A stretch of 64,000 nucleotides of DNA from Cyprinodon diabolis (GCA_030533445.1 CM060081.1:37564111-37628110); one strand, 5' to 3'; positions 1 through 24,060 are shown, counted from the stretch's first letter. Notes: generated from the letters alone by a model not told the origin. Made by a program: numbers and translations.

Positions 1-2780
1 TACCTAATTTATAGAATCAAGAAATTATTTACACGTTGCCAGACACCATATGAATTGTAAAGCATTGCCTACAGTTAAATACAGTAAATGGAACATATTT
101 GTTTGATTTATGGGTGTACCTTGTCACGTTACTTACTCATCATTTATGAAAACTGCATTTTGTTTGACTCATGCTTTAAATACAATTGTTACATAATATT
201 TTAAGTGTTATAAAAAATGAAAAGAACAGAAAAGAATATATTTAGGGGGCAAAAACCTTTTTCAGTATTTCTTGCAGAAGGAGCCAACCTGCACACGAGC
301 AGTGTAATCATATTACCGACGGTGTTCTGGATGCTGTTCCACTTTATTTAACCTGTCATGTCAGAGCATCTGAATGGAAATTTTGTTTTGTCCTTATATC
401 TAAAAATATGTCTTTAAACAAACTATTTTATACTCTACATGATATGATGGTGTGAAGATCAGTTATTTCTGTTATATAAAGCTCTGCTGGCTTGGCTAGG
501 AGCTCAAAAAGACAGCACTTTAGATTGTAATCAGTGAGAAATAGGGTGTTTACTTGGCTATTTTTTGTATAATTGAAATTTCTATTGGTTTCCATTCACT
601 GCAGTATCTTAATTTTGTTTAATTTTATATTATCCTCTGATATTGTTCTATTTCTTACATCCAGTGATAAATTATGCATCTTCCTACTATTAATATAATT
701 TTTAAATGATATGCAACCTTTTTTGTTTTTAGACTCCATGTTTTTTCTGGAAACTCTGGCTTTTACCCAAATTAAAATCCAAAAGCATACACATGGTGGC
801 AGTTAACTACTGTGTGTGAGTTTGCAGGGTCATTTTTCCTCTATTATCCTTTGATACATTGGTAACCTTTGATATTCAATCTAAGATTTCTCTCACTGGT
901 TCATTGTGTCCGTTAACAACAAATTGTTTATGAAGTGGTCCCTAATGTTTTTTAGTCTAACAGTTATTATTATGAAAAACTAAAATGAATGCTTTACAAC
1001 AGGTTTTTTACCTTTTTGATAGTAATTAAGTAAGTCCATACAGACTAAAGGTTGAATGTTTAATGGTAATTTTTAAACATAATGGATATTGTTTCTACAT
1101 TAGATCATAGTAAAAATTATTCTAGATATAGTACTGTACTTCTAATTTTTAGCCTTTTAAATAATCACAAATGGTCTAAAAGCCAAAAATGCTTTTTTGT
1201 GCAAAATGATATTGATAACTTGTATTTGGAAATTAAAAATAGTTAAATTAGTTCCTGATACTGAATAAAATTAAACAGTCTTTTAGTTAGGGATGGCAAT
1301 TCCTGATACTTGATACTGATTCACTAACTGGTTTCTGGTCTACATGAATTGTTACTTCTAAGTCTAAGGTTGAATTTATTTCAAACCAGATTGTTTTGCT
1401 TTGTCTAAATCTAAGGTAAATATATATGTATGTCTTATTCAGTGGACTGAACACCCACTGGTATTTAAGACTGATCTATTTTTGGCCTCAGTTCTGAAAT
1501 AAGCTCCTTCTCTCAGTAGGTACAGTAGTTAGTTTCTTTATATTGCTAAATAGCACTGGTTAATAGAAAGATGGTTGAGGTTGGGCTGCATGGCGATGCA
1601 CTTTGTGGCATTGTCGACTTTCACTAACAGGGTTCTGGGTTCAATTGTTCAAGGACCTTTCTGCATAAAGGTTTGGCATGTTCTTTTTGTGCATGTATGG
1701 ATTCTTCCTTGGTCCAAAACCGTGACTGTTAGGTTGATTTTATGGGTGCCTGTTTGGCCATTTGTGTGAAAACCATTTTCTTACATTAGTAGCATGGTGA
1801 GGTCCGGTTTTTGTAAAGTCAGGACATTTGACTGGTCCCCACAAGCTATTTTGCAAGGGGTTATGTTTAGGGCTAAGGTATGGATTGAGTTTATTTTAGG
1901 GTTAGGTTTGTGTTGGTATGGTGAAGGTTGGGTATTGGTCTGGGTGAGGTCATAAAGATAAACGCAATATGAATAGAAGTCAATGGAAAGCGCTCACAAG
2001 GATAGTGTGACACATGTTTGTGTGCATAGTTTTATGTTGCCCTACAATGGACTGGTGACTTGTCCATAGCTCACCCATAGACTGCTTGAGATAGACACCA
2101 TAACCCAATGACTGTCATGAAAAGTTAAGGTTGAAATATTGTTATGGAGTCATACAGCAGTAAATTACTGCTCTTTCTCTCATGTAGACACTGGGAAAAA
2201 AATTATTTTTTTTAATGTCCGTGATAAGTGCATAAATCGAGCTGTAAAGAATTTTTAAAAAGAGATTTTCTCAGGTGTCACAAAAAACACATCTTCACAT
2301 GCTGTGAACACATTTTCTTCCCCAATAAGCTTCATACATCCATTCAACTGAAGTCTGTAGTTGTCTGGATGGTCTGGCTGATGACTCTACCAAGGCTACA
2401 TGTTGTTGCAGTATAGTTAGACCTCTACAGTGTGCCCTATTCCTCCGCTTACACAATTTGTTAGCTTTCTCTCTTTTGTAACAAACTTTCCAACTTATGT
2501 TACTCTATGTCTAATCTATATAACAAGACACCAATGCCTCCATTAGATTCCTGCAGTATCTTTTTGTGCAAAATAGTTCAAAATGCATTAAAAAGTTTTT
2601 CTATCAAAAATATCTGGAGCTAAAATTGAAAACAAAACATGAGTTTTTTTCATGTTTGTCTCTTGTAGAAATAAAAAAAATGAAATGATCTTTTGGAAAA
2701 GAGCCAACTTTAATCAATATTAAAAGAAGCATATTATTGATCCCAAAGGGAAATTATCTGTGTTTGTTCTCTCAACTCAG
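1..2780 (+). other. Intron sequence upstream of the first visible PDZRN-family exon
   Basis: No exon, RNA gene or long reading frame is convincing here. The stretch is AT-rich and ends in a good splice acceptor (ctctcaactcag, ending at 2780). It is inferred to be intron because the exon at 2781 starts in the middle of a PDZ domain. It contains a degraded interspersed repeat around 1578-2105. Confidence 0.6.
1578..2105 (+). repeat. Degraded fish interspersed repeat with a second repeat nested in it
   Basis: The left part (about 1578-1770) and right part (about 2025-2105, with 'gactggtgacttgtcca') resemble, from memory, the two ends of a very common fish repeat (GGCGGCACGGTGG ... GACTGGCGACCTGTCC). 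The middle (about 1795-2020) looks like a different common fish repeat rich in 'gggttag' and 'ggtccccacaa'. Both are heavily mutated. A repeat-library search would settle the families. Confidence 0.45.
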
Positions 2781-12539
<9,759 letters not shown>

Positions 12540-13155
12540 CTGCATGTGTACAATGTCTAATTGAAACTCTGTGTGAGCGTACATGATCTTAAACTAACAC
12601 TATAACATTGTCTGAATCGTCTTGTTCTGTCTTTCTTAGAGATGGATGAACAGATGGATGTCAGCTAAGTAGGCATCTAAAAGTCAGTTCTGTCAAAGTT
12701 TGGATAAAAGCAAACAATGTGAGAAGAAAATCAGCAGTGGCAGCTCTCCCAACAAAACTTCAACTTTCTTGGGTTCCTCATAAAACTTCAATTAGATATC
12801 CAGCCAGCCTTGGTTAAATCACATCTGCTTTGCTTTAGCTATGACATTTTTTTCTAAAAGCCCCATTAGAACGGACAGCAGTAGAGTATCTGGTAATTGT
12901 GACATGGTTCATTGCCCAGGCAGTGTGCGGATGCGGTGGGGCTGATGAGTTGTGTCGCGTCAGGAGCACTTCATATAAGCAGCATGTCTGTGGCATTCAA
13001 ACCAGTTCTGTATTGATTTTTGCATGCACAGTCAATGGGCAGCACAATGCTAGTCGGCGTCAAATTCCAGCCTTTAACTTTAGAGCTAAATTAAATGGCT
13101 ATTCCTTTGTGTTTGATCAAGTTTTGTACAAAATAAATGTATAGGCCAAATCTGT
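12540..13155 (+). other. 3' UTR of the PDZRN-family gene
   Basis: Follows the stop codon with no further open frame. A canonical AATAAA occurs at 13132-13137, giving a UTR of about 600 bp; other AATAAA hexamers downstream could serve longer forms. Confidence 0.6.
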
Positions 13156-16100
13156 AATGTATATAATGATAAAATGTGAGCTATATTATTCTACAACGAT
13201 TACAGACTCTCTAAAATACAGTTTGCAGAAAGTTTATTTCATTTATGAAAATGCATAAAATAGCTTGCAGTCTATTACACAAAGGAGTAAAACTAAACAC
13301 GTATATCCGACATTGGGATTTTATGTGAGGTGCAGATGGAAAGGCTTGCCCGAGACTCAATTCATTCTAGAATCGTCTGACTTTATCAACAGATTGACAC
13401 GTATTACTGTTCCCCTGTTGTTCTTAGCATATTATTAAGTGTGAGTTGTAATTAAAGTCTTTTAGGACTTCATTTGTTATTAATATCTGAAGTTCAAAGA
13501 CAAAACTGACATCCATTCTCTAATTTCTCTGTGGAAGAAGGAACAAGAACATTCCCACAATAGTTGCATTGTTGTTTTAACAAATATGCCTGGATGGAAA
13601 ACTTCACTCTCATTGCTTTGCATCACCTCAACTGATAGCTTTATGTGTGGGTGTGTGACCACTGTACAGCACTCCGGACCAAACTTGTGAGTCAGTGCAT
13701 GACGATTGAAATGCTAAACAAATGAGCAAGGTCTGATAACCTTGTATGTGTTTGCACCATGTGATTCATGCTACACACAACACAGTATATTTCACACAAT
13801 CTTTAAAATAATTACAGATATTTGGGTTTGGATCTCCAAGAGGGGATCAAATATTTTCAGGAGCAATATTGCTGTGCTAGATATTAGTTCTTGTCACACA
13901 TTCCTCTCGAGCATATTTAAAAAAGACAAAAATCAGTTATAGCAAAGTTATAGCAATGCTAGGCAACATGAGTTTTGATACAAAATCTCAAACTTATCTT
14001 TTTTTTAACTTATTTAATGAAACCATATTTAAGAAAAGGAGTCTACATAGGTTTGTTCAAACACAAATGAATACATTTGCTGCAATCTTTAGGAGGTATT
14101 TTATGCTGCATTTATGTAACACTGTTGATGCCAAAACAAAGATATGTAATACAAAGTTGTATGCATCTGATTGTAAAAAAATCTATTTTAAGAAAAGTTT
14201 TAGATGATTTAGAGTAAAAAAAGCAAAGACAAAAAAACAGTGGTAAATTGGTCCTCATTTCTACTTATCTCTAATTAGAGTCTTCTGTTAGGACTGCTAT
14301 AAATATATAAAGGGATTTACAGCGACTACACTATTAGTAGCTTTAATTCTTAATATGATAATTACAGTAACTTGTCTACTGCTGTTCCTACTATTTTCAA
14401 TTACATTCTGCATTTACCACTTAGACCTGACTGGGAGAACTAAAGTATACACTGATATTTTATTAGCTATTTATGCTTTAATACAGAACACTTTGGTTAG
14501 AGACATGAATGCAGCATAGAATAATCAATCTACCATACAGTAGCTTACGGCTCTCCTTTCCTGCCAGGGATTTTACAATCGGCAGGATGTTTACAGTTCT
14601 ACGCATAAAGCAGTTTATGCATGTTTACTCCAATTCAGAGTGGCAAGTTGACTGCAGAGAAAAGGTTTTCAAGTAATGACAGGAGAACTTTGATAAACCA
14701 TGTATATCAGGGACGTGCTGAAATCCGCAACGTCCGTTCTGCAGGTAGAGCTCAAGAGACATTCCACTTCAAGCGTGTGACAGGTCCGCAGTTCAGGAAC
14801 AAGTGCAATAATACCTCAAGTTAGTTTTATCAAGGTAAAATAAGGTGTAAGATTTTCAGTGAATGCAGAAACTGGTTTTAAATAATAACAGATGCACAAA
14901 GTGACAAGACACAACAAGTGCACAGTAATCTTGGAGTCTGCAGCGTCAACAGCAACAGTTATAGAGATATTTACAGTGTTTTCCATGAGAGGGACCTAAG
15001 AAGAAAAAACTTTTTGCACATCCTTTTTATATAAAAAGTTTTCCCTACCTTTCTGTACCAGGGACTTAGGCCAGTGGAACAACTGTAGATAGAATAACAA
15101 TGTTTGTTGATGTTATCTTTATAAAACTGTCATAGTATTTCATGGAGGAAAAAAGTAGTTTATTGTGATTGTGTTGGACATATTTCAATATTTTCTTGTG
15201 ATGGTTTCAAAACCAACGTGGACGATTTTAATGATCTTCAAATCCTTCGATTCTAGTTAAGTCATTTAAAAGCTAGTGAGGTTTTCTTTTGCTTTTCTTA
15301 TGGAGAGAACACACTATATAAATATTATTGTCTCTAAATAGATTTTTGAAATAAGATTTACTGTTGTTTTGTGTCATTCTGACATGTACATATTGATTTT
15401 GTCACACAGTGCGGCTGAGTGCGATGAGGGGATGATGGTGCCATCTGATGCCTCCAGTGGTTTTTCATGTGATTCTGTAGATTTATAGCTGTGTTATAGG
15501 AGGCTGTATATACAGCACAGAGAAGAAACTTGTATCATCAAAATATTTCAAACAACACGTCATTGTTCATACCTGATTTTTCTGTTAGTTTTGAAAATGA
15601 AGAGTGCTATCCACACATTATATTATATGAAGAGAACCTCTAGTTTATTATTATTATTTGGAAATGTTTTTTGCATCTGGCTGTTTGGAATGAGGTCGAC
15701 CCAGATATTAACTATTTTATGATAAAAAAAGTGATGGAAACAAGAATTTAGAATGATGCCCTCTTGCCCTTTCTTGTTTATAATTTTGAAAATATCACCG
15801 ATTGCATAATAAAACTGATGATTTAAAAACATATCCCAGGTTACACAGACTTTGGATATACTTTTTTTTTCTTTGGCTGAAAAATTTGTCAGAAATGTGC
15901 AAGTGGACTCCATTTTTATTATATTTTAAGTTACATCAGTTGTTTTTGTTGCCAACTTTGGCTTTAGAAAGCAAAATTGCTCCACTCCGTGGTATTTGCT
16001 GATGTAAAAATGTTCAAACTGATTATTTTTTCTCATTCGTTACATAATCAGTAAAAAAAGAACTACTGACAAACTAGTTTATGCAGTGTAAAGCTCTGAC

Positions 16101-19100
16101 CTATTTTCTCTCTTTAAAATATTCACTCATTTAAATATGTTACTATAAAGAAAAGAGGCAGATATTTTGTAATGGTTCAAAATTGTCATTTGGTAGGTTT
16201 AGATTTGCAGTTATGTTTAATTTTGACCTAAATATTTCTCAGCCATTAAACACTGAAGGCAGACATCAGTCGCATTGATTAAGAAGTTTTATGTTAAACA
16301 CAAATTCTTGTTTACATATCAATTATCTTTTCCCCTCAGAATCCCAGTATCAAATAATTTTGAAAAATTTCCATGCCATTTCTAATCAGAAACACGTGTC
16401 TTATGTAAATGAAAATAATTTGAAATGCAAATACATACATAATCAATGATGATGTAAAGTCATATTTAGTATTTGCTTCTAGTTAAAGATTTTCTACTTA
16501 AAACTAGTGAAAATTTCACAGTTAGGATTAATAGTTTAGATGAGACCAATAAAACAACTTTTTTAAAAAGGTTATTATTTTGAAAAGGTCCCTTAACCTA
16601 AAAAAAGAAGCCTACTCATGTTCTAATTAATTGATGAGGATTTCATATTTTGGTTCAGAAATATCCAACCCTTCATTATAAATAATGTGTCATATATTCC
16701 CAGGATGAGTCTGCATAAAACATGACAACCTTTTAAATAAATTAACCACTGCATTCAGAAAAACCCCCAGGTAAAACACTGGCACAAAATCCTTAAAATA
16801 AATTGTTATGAAGATGTGTGATCTATGCTGCTGTTTCAATACTAAATTTAATACTGAATTTATACTAATTGATCTCCTCCAGCATTCTCATGACTATGTG
16901 ATGTGGAAAGCTAAAATTGGATCCTCTCCCGGCCTATTGTGTAACCTGTTAGCAAGTAGCTAATTTCTTGTAGCCATTTTCTAACTTAAAGATAAATATA
17001 TTGTAAAGATCCCAACATCTGGCTGGCTTGGATGGGGTTTCTTTCCAAATCCAGGCAGATAATTGCAATAATCGACAAGGATTGGGACGCTGATGTTAAT
17101 TTATTAGAAAAACAAATGCATCTTTTTTTTTACTTTTCCTAAATAAATTTTTCCTCAAGTTAAAGATTTGATTTAGTCTCAATTAGATAAAATGATGCTG
17201 CTGAACTAAAATATATATTATTTTGAGGATTCTAACTAATTGTCACCTCAGGGGATAGTAAACGTGTAGAGAATGGGTTGTTTGAAACTGAAAATGAAAA
17301 AAAGAAATCACCATGATAGCATGTCGGACTAACAGTGGCACCAGATTAATTTATTATGTATTCTGGATTGAGTCCATTTAGTTAAACTTTGCATTTCTTT
17401 CAGCCTTTGTATATATTATCTCTTTTTGGATTGCATTAAAATTTGATAGGTTTGACCTAAGGTAAACAGAGAACATGGTGATTAAGCAACAGAACACTTG
17501 GACTTTATTTCTATATTCCTCTCTCTAACTCTCTCGGTTGTGATTCAAGCAGTCTGAATAATGGATGACGAAGAGAGAAATTTTCCCTGCCACCCACCCC
17601 CCCTCACCCTCTTTGCTTACGTTACACGAGGACACGGATGGCTGAAAATAGCGCCTCTGTCCTCATTGGATGTGAAATTAAAAGCACACTCGAGCGGAGA
17701 CACTTGCTGCTGGTGAACAAAAAACACTTGTTCTACTCCATCTGACAATCCCTCCATCCAGCCTGCAATACCAAAAACATCTGTCTGTGTAGAGATACAT
17801 GTACTTTTCACTATGGCAAGCTTTTTGAAATATGATGATGTACATGTGATTGTAATAAAGAGATTTTAATTAGCTATGACACTGTTTTCAGGTTTATTTT
17901 TATATTAAAATCAATCATATATTTAAGCCCTAAATCATAATCCTTTGAGATTGAGGTTTTAAATAATCTAAGATATTTAGCATCTTTCTTCTGACTTGAA
18001 TGTGTTGAAGTTCTATGGTTGAAGTTACAGTAAGATTGGAGTTAAGGTGGGGGAAATAGCAGGGATGCCTTTTAAGATAAATATCATTGGAAAAGGCAAA
18101 TGTTTTTTTTTTCTTGTATGTTTTTCTGTGCTCCTTTGATAACACGCTGGCCCAATACTGGCCCTATTTGGTCTAGAACAGTCACTGCTAGTTTATATCA
18201 TATTTTTTAGAATGATTTCTTTAAAAAAAAAAAAAAAATCATGAGAGGTGCCTCGTAGGTATCATATCAGAGGGAATAGATGGATGAAAAATAATTTCAA
18301 AGATAAATCTTCAGTAGGTATGAATCATTTTGGATTCAACCCTCCCATTAGGTGACATTTTTTAAACTAAAACACAGAAATACCAGGTGTTATATTCAAC
18401 CTATTTCTGTCTGTATAATCTGTAGTCTGGTGGATTTTCTACTTTCTTATCAAACAAATTTATTCCCTTATTTAAAGAAGCAAGATGTTTTTAGTACATT
18501 TCTTAGATTAAGATTTATTTTTCATCTTTATAAGAGGAGGATGCAGCTTGCTTAATATATGAGTGGCCTGCTGATCCAAACAACAGAGAGTAAATTAGAT
18601 GCAAACATTATTCCTAACTGCAGGTTTTTTTCTGAGGAGAATCTGAGCATGGCTAACATTTCTTCTCAACAATCCAGATGAGTAAATTATACATTATGCT
18701 GCCAACAGCGCTCTCCCGTGGCCATAGTAGACACTAACAGTCCCTTCTAAACTTGGATCGCATTTGTTCAGAAAATAATGAAAGAAAATACATTCTTTGC
18801 AGGAATAATATCTCGTTTGGGAAGAAAAACTGAACACATCCTCTCATGCTTGTGATACAGATTAATTCCTCCAATCATCAGATATTTCTGACTCTATTAT
18901 AGGTTTATGTTCTTTCTTATGATCAACAAAAGCATAGCCCAGTTGGATTTTCTATTTTGGTTGTTTCAATCAACAGTAGAAGTTCATTTTGGAAGCAGCA
19001 TTATTGATAAGCTACACAAGTGTTTTATTTTAAATAAAAAAAATGTATTTATTCTATTTTCAATAGCAGGACATAACATGATAGTGATTTAGATAATAAT

Positions 19101-19560
19101 ATTTTATTAATGCACATTTCAACCATACATTTTTAGACTTATTACTTTACTGTTTTGCAATGTTACCTGGTTGCAAAATCTTCTTCCGTGCACTAGTGGG
19201 ATCTTCCAAAGCTTCAACATGAACTATATAACAAGAAAGAATTTTAAAATAAATGTAATCTAAGTATGGGTTTACTTATGAGAGTAAATGCCAAAACTTT
19301 CTGTCAAGAAAACATGGGAAAATCTCCAAGGCTGAAAGTCAAAGTTCATATTAATTTGCATTTTAAACAACACAAGCAGCTGACATCTTCTTGCAAACTG
19401 TTTGAGACATCTGCTCTGATCACTGCTCAGAATAGCGTTTTGGAATTTTAACCATCTAAATTAAGGGCGAAAAAATAATTTAAAACATTAACAAACATTA
19501 GGTAATTGCTAAATAGACAATCACATTAATTTAAAACTATCAAAGAATATATTTTAGGAC
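13156..19560. other. Intergenic, AT-rich, no supported gene
   Basis: I see no spliced gene, RNA gene or clear transposon. Less AT-biased islands at about 14540-14830 and 17580-17800 stand out from their surroundings. They might be conserved non-coding DNA, but nothing in the sequence alone proves it. Confidence 0.45.
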
Positions 19561-19572
19561 AACCAATCAGGT

Positions 19573-20420
19573 GGCTTCCCTCCAGATGGTTCCTGGTGTC
19601 ACTCTCTCTGGTGTCCACCTTCCTCCAGCAGAGTGCGCCGTGGGTCTCCTGGGCTGGAGCCCTCCAGCACACCTGAGACCCATCTACTCATCAGGAGACC
19701 TTCCCTTTATAAGCAGCTGCCAGACCTTCCTTAAACGCTGCAGTGTTGACCTTAGTTTGGTTAGCAACCTGAACCTCTGTTACCTGAAAGAATCTAAGTT
19801 GTCTCTAAGTGAGAAAACTGGTTCTAACCTTCCTCTGTCTTTGCTCACAGGAAACCTGTCTCAAGCCTGAAGCTCTGGGTGAGCTTAACCTGCCTTCCAG
19901 CCCTGGTGAGCCAAACCTGAAGATTCCTATTTGGATTTCCCCTGCTGCTCTCTGTGAAGAGCTTGAAACTCTAATCAAGGTCTGCCATTCAAAGTCAGAA
20001 GCTAGACGCTGCAGCTGCTTGTGTACTGTGCTGAACCAACAGTCTCTGGACCAAACGGTTCCCTCTCTCACAAGAGAAGCTTGGACCCTGTCAAGGTAGA
20101 ATCAGAATTATCTAAAAGGACTCTTTAATCATCTGCCTGCCCAGCTAATCGAACTATCATCTCTGCAGACTTCAGTGAACCCAACCCGGACCTGCTCCAG
20201 ATCCAGTTCATGTTTCTTTGTGTCAACATCTAAAATAAACTCTGTTAAACTTTTACCCAGCCTCCGTTGTGTTCTGCATATGGGTTTGATATAAAACCAA
20301 TCATGACACTCTCCCTGTTAGAGCACATCTGTCGCAAGACCTGCATTGAAAGTTCCTTTGCAGAGCACTGGCCACATTTCGGAAGGAGTGGGAAACTGAG
20401 AGAGATGGTCCACTCGTTCA
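19573..20420 (+). promoter_or_regulatory. Type A Notch-module relic, split by a solo LTR
   Basis: CCCTCCAGATGG at the left (19578-19589) and 'cctgttagagcacatctgtc' at the right align with the intact type A module at 42838-43000 once the 700-bp LTR is removed. The CSL site reads AGTGGGAA (20387-20394, one change). The 16-bp spacer is kept, but the inverted partner has decayed to CACTCGTT. Confidence 0.7.
19609..20308 (+). mobile_element. Solo LTR of a Tf1/sushi-type Gypsy element
   Basis: Begins TGGTG, ends CATGACA, and is flanked by a perfect 5-bp duplication CTCTC (19604-19608 and 20309-20313). It shares long diverged stretches with the LTRs of the full element at 28828-34620 ('ctccagcagagtgcgccgtg', 'gagcttaacctgcc', 'gtctctggacc'), here on the plus strand. 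A TATA-like TTTATAAG lies near 19706 and AATAAA at 20234-20239. It is an old insertion, inferred to be a product of LTR-LTR recombination. Confidence 0.88.
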
Positions 20421-20760
20421 ACAAAAATAAAACAAGATAGATTTAAAAAAAGAAATAATAGAGATTTTTCAATAAATATGAAAAGCTGATTTAAGCTATA
20501 TAAAGTTATTATATATATGAATACATTTTAATTCTCAAAAGTGTTATAGAATTTACCAAGATCAACCAATAACCAACATAAGTAAAAGCCAAAAGAATTA
20601 AAGATTATTCCAGAAATTAATGCAATTGTCTCTTTTCCCTAAACTGACAGGACATAAAAGTTTTTGTTTTTTCCATCCGTGTTGAAAAGATGGGTGTGTG
20701 ATAAATCATGCTGATCAAGAAGTCAATCGCTCTCTATAAAAAGTTACAACCTTCCCACAT

Positions 20761-20957
20761 TCAAAGACAACCACCCCCAGTTGTGCACCCGTTCCCATTT
20801 AGATCAAGCCATTGTCCTCTAATAACACAAGAAATCCCCATGTGGCAGGGCAAGCTTCTATTCACTCTATTGCTGAGCTCTGATTGGTTCAGACTGTGGG
20901 AACCTACTTCCAGACTAAGACCCACACATCGGGATGAAGATGGGGGGACTATAAGAG
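20761..20957 (+). promoter_or_regulatory. her unit 1 promoter
   Basis: Inverted CCAAT (GATTGG, about 20882), CSL site TGTGGGAA (20895-20902), a 16-bp spacer, then inverted partner GACCCACA (20919-20926), and TATAAGAG (20950-20957). This promoter is better kept than the pseudogene it serves. Confidence 0.75.
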
Positions 20958-21030
20958 TGCTGTGTTGTATTTTACAACAAGCCAACAGAGAGCAGAATGT
21001 AGAAGAACTGTACTGCAAAGACATCCAACC

Positions 21031-21564
21031 ATGGGACCTAGAATCACTGCAGCAATGACCATCTTTTAGGAGCATCTGACTCTGAATAACAAGGTGAATA
21101 TCAGATCCGTGATGCACAACTTCATATATGCATTTTTGATAATAGCAACACTATTTACTGGAATGTATACTAATAACTTTGCTCTTATTTTGCAGTTCAG
21201 AAACACTCTTGCAGAGAAGCAGCGCAGAGATTAAATAAATAACAATATGGAGCAAGACACTCCTGGGTCCAGAGTTCCTCAAAAAGCAACCAGACCTCTA
21301 GCTGGATAATAAGACATCCTGGAGATGACAGTCTGCTCCCTGAGGCGAAAGCAGAAGCAGCACTAGGTGTGTCAAAAAGGTGATCCATCTTTTGTTCAAA
21401 GTCAGAGTGAAGACGGTTCCAGGGAAGCTCCTGAACTAATCCAACAAGCTGCAAGTTTTTTTTTTCTCTGAAGGACTTTGGAGAGGCTGACCTCTGCTTT
21501 GAGCTCCACAGTGGCACCAATAGACAAGAGTTGGGTCAACAGCGCCATCTGGAGGCCATGGTGG
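21031..21564 (+). pseudogene. hes5/her-type bHLH-WRPW pseudogene, unit 1
   Basis: Exon 1 is 21031-21093 (63 nt, same length as the live gene at 43586) with ATG and donor kept, but codon 13 is TAG (21067-21069). Exon 2 starts after the acceptor at 21195. It matches the bHLH exon ('actcctgggtcc.gagttcct', 'gagatgac.gtctgct') but has a stop in the basic region and further stops and indels after it. The C-terminal WRPW codons survive near 21550-21561, followed by TGG where the live gene has TAG. Clearly dead; closest to the gene at 43586 by eye. AATAAA at 22499-22504 may be its old polyadenylation signal. Confidence 0.88.
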
Positions 21565-24060
21565 ATACTTACAGATTTGATGCAAGAAAAGACAACACTA
21601 ATGAGACCAAATTGGTCGGACATTGCTTAGCTGCATTGTTGGCTTTTAATGGAACTCTCTAATATCATGGTATTTTCTTAAGAAATAACAACAATTAATT
21701 TCATATTATGTCACATATTAATGACCACAAAAGCTACTGAATTTCAAAATTTAATTGTTCTGTTCATTCTAAAAATTATTAATTTGTTTTATACTGACTT
21801 TACCCAAAGTGCACCTATGTGCTCTTTTACATTTTTCTTTCCTATGGAAAGATCTGGCCACTCTACATTGATCTCTTATCAGATCTAAATGTTTGTTACA
21901 GACCGTGCTGGTCAAAGATAAATAACTGGAGTGTTTGAAATTCAAAAACAATTTGTTCTGTACATACTGAAGATTGTTCAAATGATTGAACCAATAGTAA
22001 ATTTTAGAAAGTTTTGATCTGTTAGATCTAAGGTGCTTGTAAGCTTTTGTCTCAAAACTGTCTTCCAGTGTGACTGTACCGAGGACAGCTGAAATATACC
22101 TTCTTGCACTTTGAATTTGTTTCCAATGGAAATATTAAATCACAGCATTTTTTAATGTTTGATTTGTACCACATTTTGTCTAAAAAGAGATGAAGGAAGC
22201 ATGATTGTGTCTGAAATGTAAACTGGTATTTACATTTTGAAAACCTGCCCTTTATCACTTTGTGATACACTTTTATAATCTGTTTTAAGATCATTTTTGG
22301 CTTTGGTATTAAGCCAATATATCCATTTGAGAAATGTTTTCTTATATAATGTTCCTGTCTTTTGTGAAGACGACTGTCCTACTGCTCATTCTGAGTAAAG
22401 TGTCTTAGAGATTAACCCAATTTGTTGTTATGAATTGTCATTTTTTGGAACTCAACAGGGGTTTCGATTACTTTATTTAAGTTTCTTTGCACAAATTCAA
22501 TAAAATCTGATTGACTTGCACATAGAAGTTTCTTTTTGAATTAAACTGAGTCGCCTATATTGACATTATACAGAGGGAGCTGGTTCTAGTGTCTGGGTGC
22601 AGCTGCTAAGACGGCCTGCTCACCTCAATGTTTATATTTAGGTGTCGAGATTTTTAAAAGGAGCTGGGACAAACAGGGTTTTGCCACATAGCCAGAAACT
22701 CAATAAATCAGAAATTTGGGCAAGAGCTTTAAAAACAAACAATAAGGTCATCAATGAGATTCTGTGATCAACACCTACTGATTGTCCTCCTAATGGAAGC
22801 TTTCTCAAGCCACCTTTAAATCTGCTTTTGTTTAAATTCATCCTGTGTATGACTATTTTCTTATTAATTTCTCTAAAATGCTTTGGGATCTCCATCTCAA
22901 AAGGTGCTTTTTGAATAAATTTCTCCTTAAAATAAGTCCTTAACCAGACAGGCAGCAAGTGGAGGTGTGGAGGAGTAAAGCTGAGATGATGCTCCTGTGT
23001 GAAGGTGGTTGTTAAAAGGTGTGCAGCTGCATTTTGGAGCAAATAAAGCCTGTTCTGGAACAACATAGAAATGGAAATATAAACAGTGATGAACTGATTG
23101 ATTCTTAATAAAGCTTGTATAAAGCTTTCAATTTTAGCAAACTTTAAAAGAGTTTTGTCTTAAGCCAAAAGTCAAGGTGGTATAATCTCAATTTAATGAC
23201 CAATTTAACTTGTTTGTTGAATTAAAAAGTCGCTCATTAAATAACAGGAAATTGATAAAAAAAAAAAAAAAATCACTTAACTTTTATAAAGCTCTGCTTT
23301 TGGCTCATGGCAAAGGTTCCTGCTCGCACAACTACAATTAAAGTAGGCTAAAGATTGCGCAATCTTCCTCTCTTTCCCTCTTCTCCAAACCATATGAGGA
23401 ATATAAGATCCTAAATGTTCCAAATGTTCCTTAACAGCTCATTTTTCTTCCCACGTTGGGAGAACACCAAACTATATGTTGGAATATAACAAGGTTTATG
23501 TGCACCTAATGTAATATACCTGTAAATATGTTTCTATGAGTATGAATGAATGTGAAGGAGTCTTAATTTATTTCTTACCAACCATCATATTTTTTTACAG
23601 TTTACAGAAACATTATAAATGTTTTTTTTTCCCTTTTATCAGACCAATATCTCTAAAATGTGAAGCAGACACAGAGAAGGTTTCAGGGTGCTACATTTGC
23701 TTACACATTTGAACCTATTCTTAACATTAAATAAAAGTTATAAAGTTATTAACCTGATAACTTTGCTCAGGTTTTGGTTAAACTATTATCAAAAGTTGAG
23801 GAACGTTACACGAGCATTACGGCTAAAAACACAAAAGCACAGTTTTCCTTTTGGTTTAGACCCACAATATAATTGATGAGTGTGAAAAAATTTCTCAGTG
23901 AAATAACTAACACGATAATTATCTAAAGATCCCCCAACATTTATACAAAATAAAAAAATTACATTCTACACATTTTCAACAATTAAAAACTCAAACACAT
24001 AACCTGCCTAATAATTCCATTTATCTGATTTAAGAAAATATTTCATCTGCAAATCTGTTT
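21565..24060 (+). other. Old 3' flank of her unit 1 and spacer
   Basis: The first kilobase resembles the 3' flank of other early units ('gatctaaatg', 'ctgagtaaagtgtctta'). About 22560-23060 has the look of a retroposed fragment ('aaaggtgctttttgaataaa'), which I cannot classify. No ORF has support. Confidence 0.4.

Noticed and set aside
17617..17811. Minus-strand 64-codon frame in a less AT-rich island
   Set aside because: No splice or family support; the island may be conserved non-coding DNA, but that cannot be shown here.
19571..20099. Plus-strand frames of 99 and 96 codons
   Set aside because: They lie in the solo LTR 19609-20308; similar frames occur in the LTRs at 29 and 34 kb, so they are not a gene.
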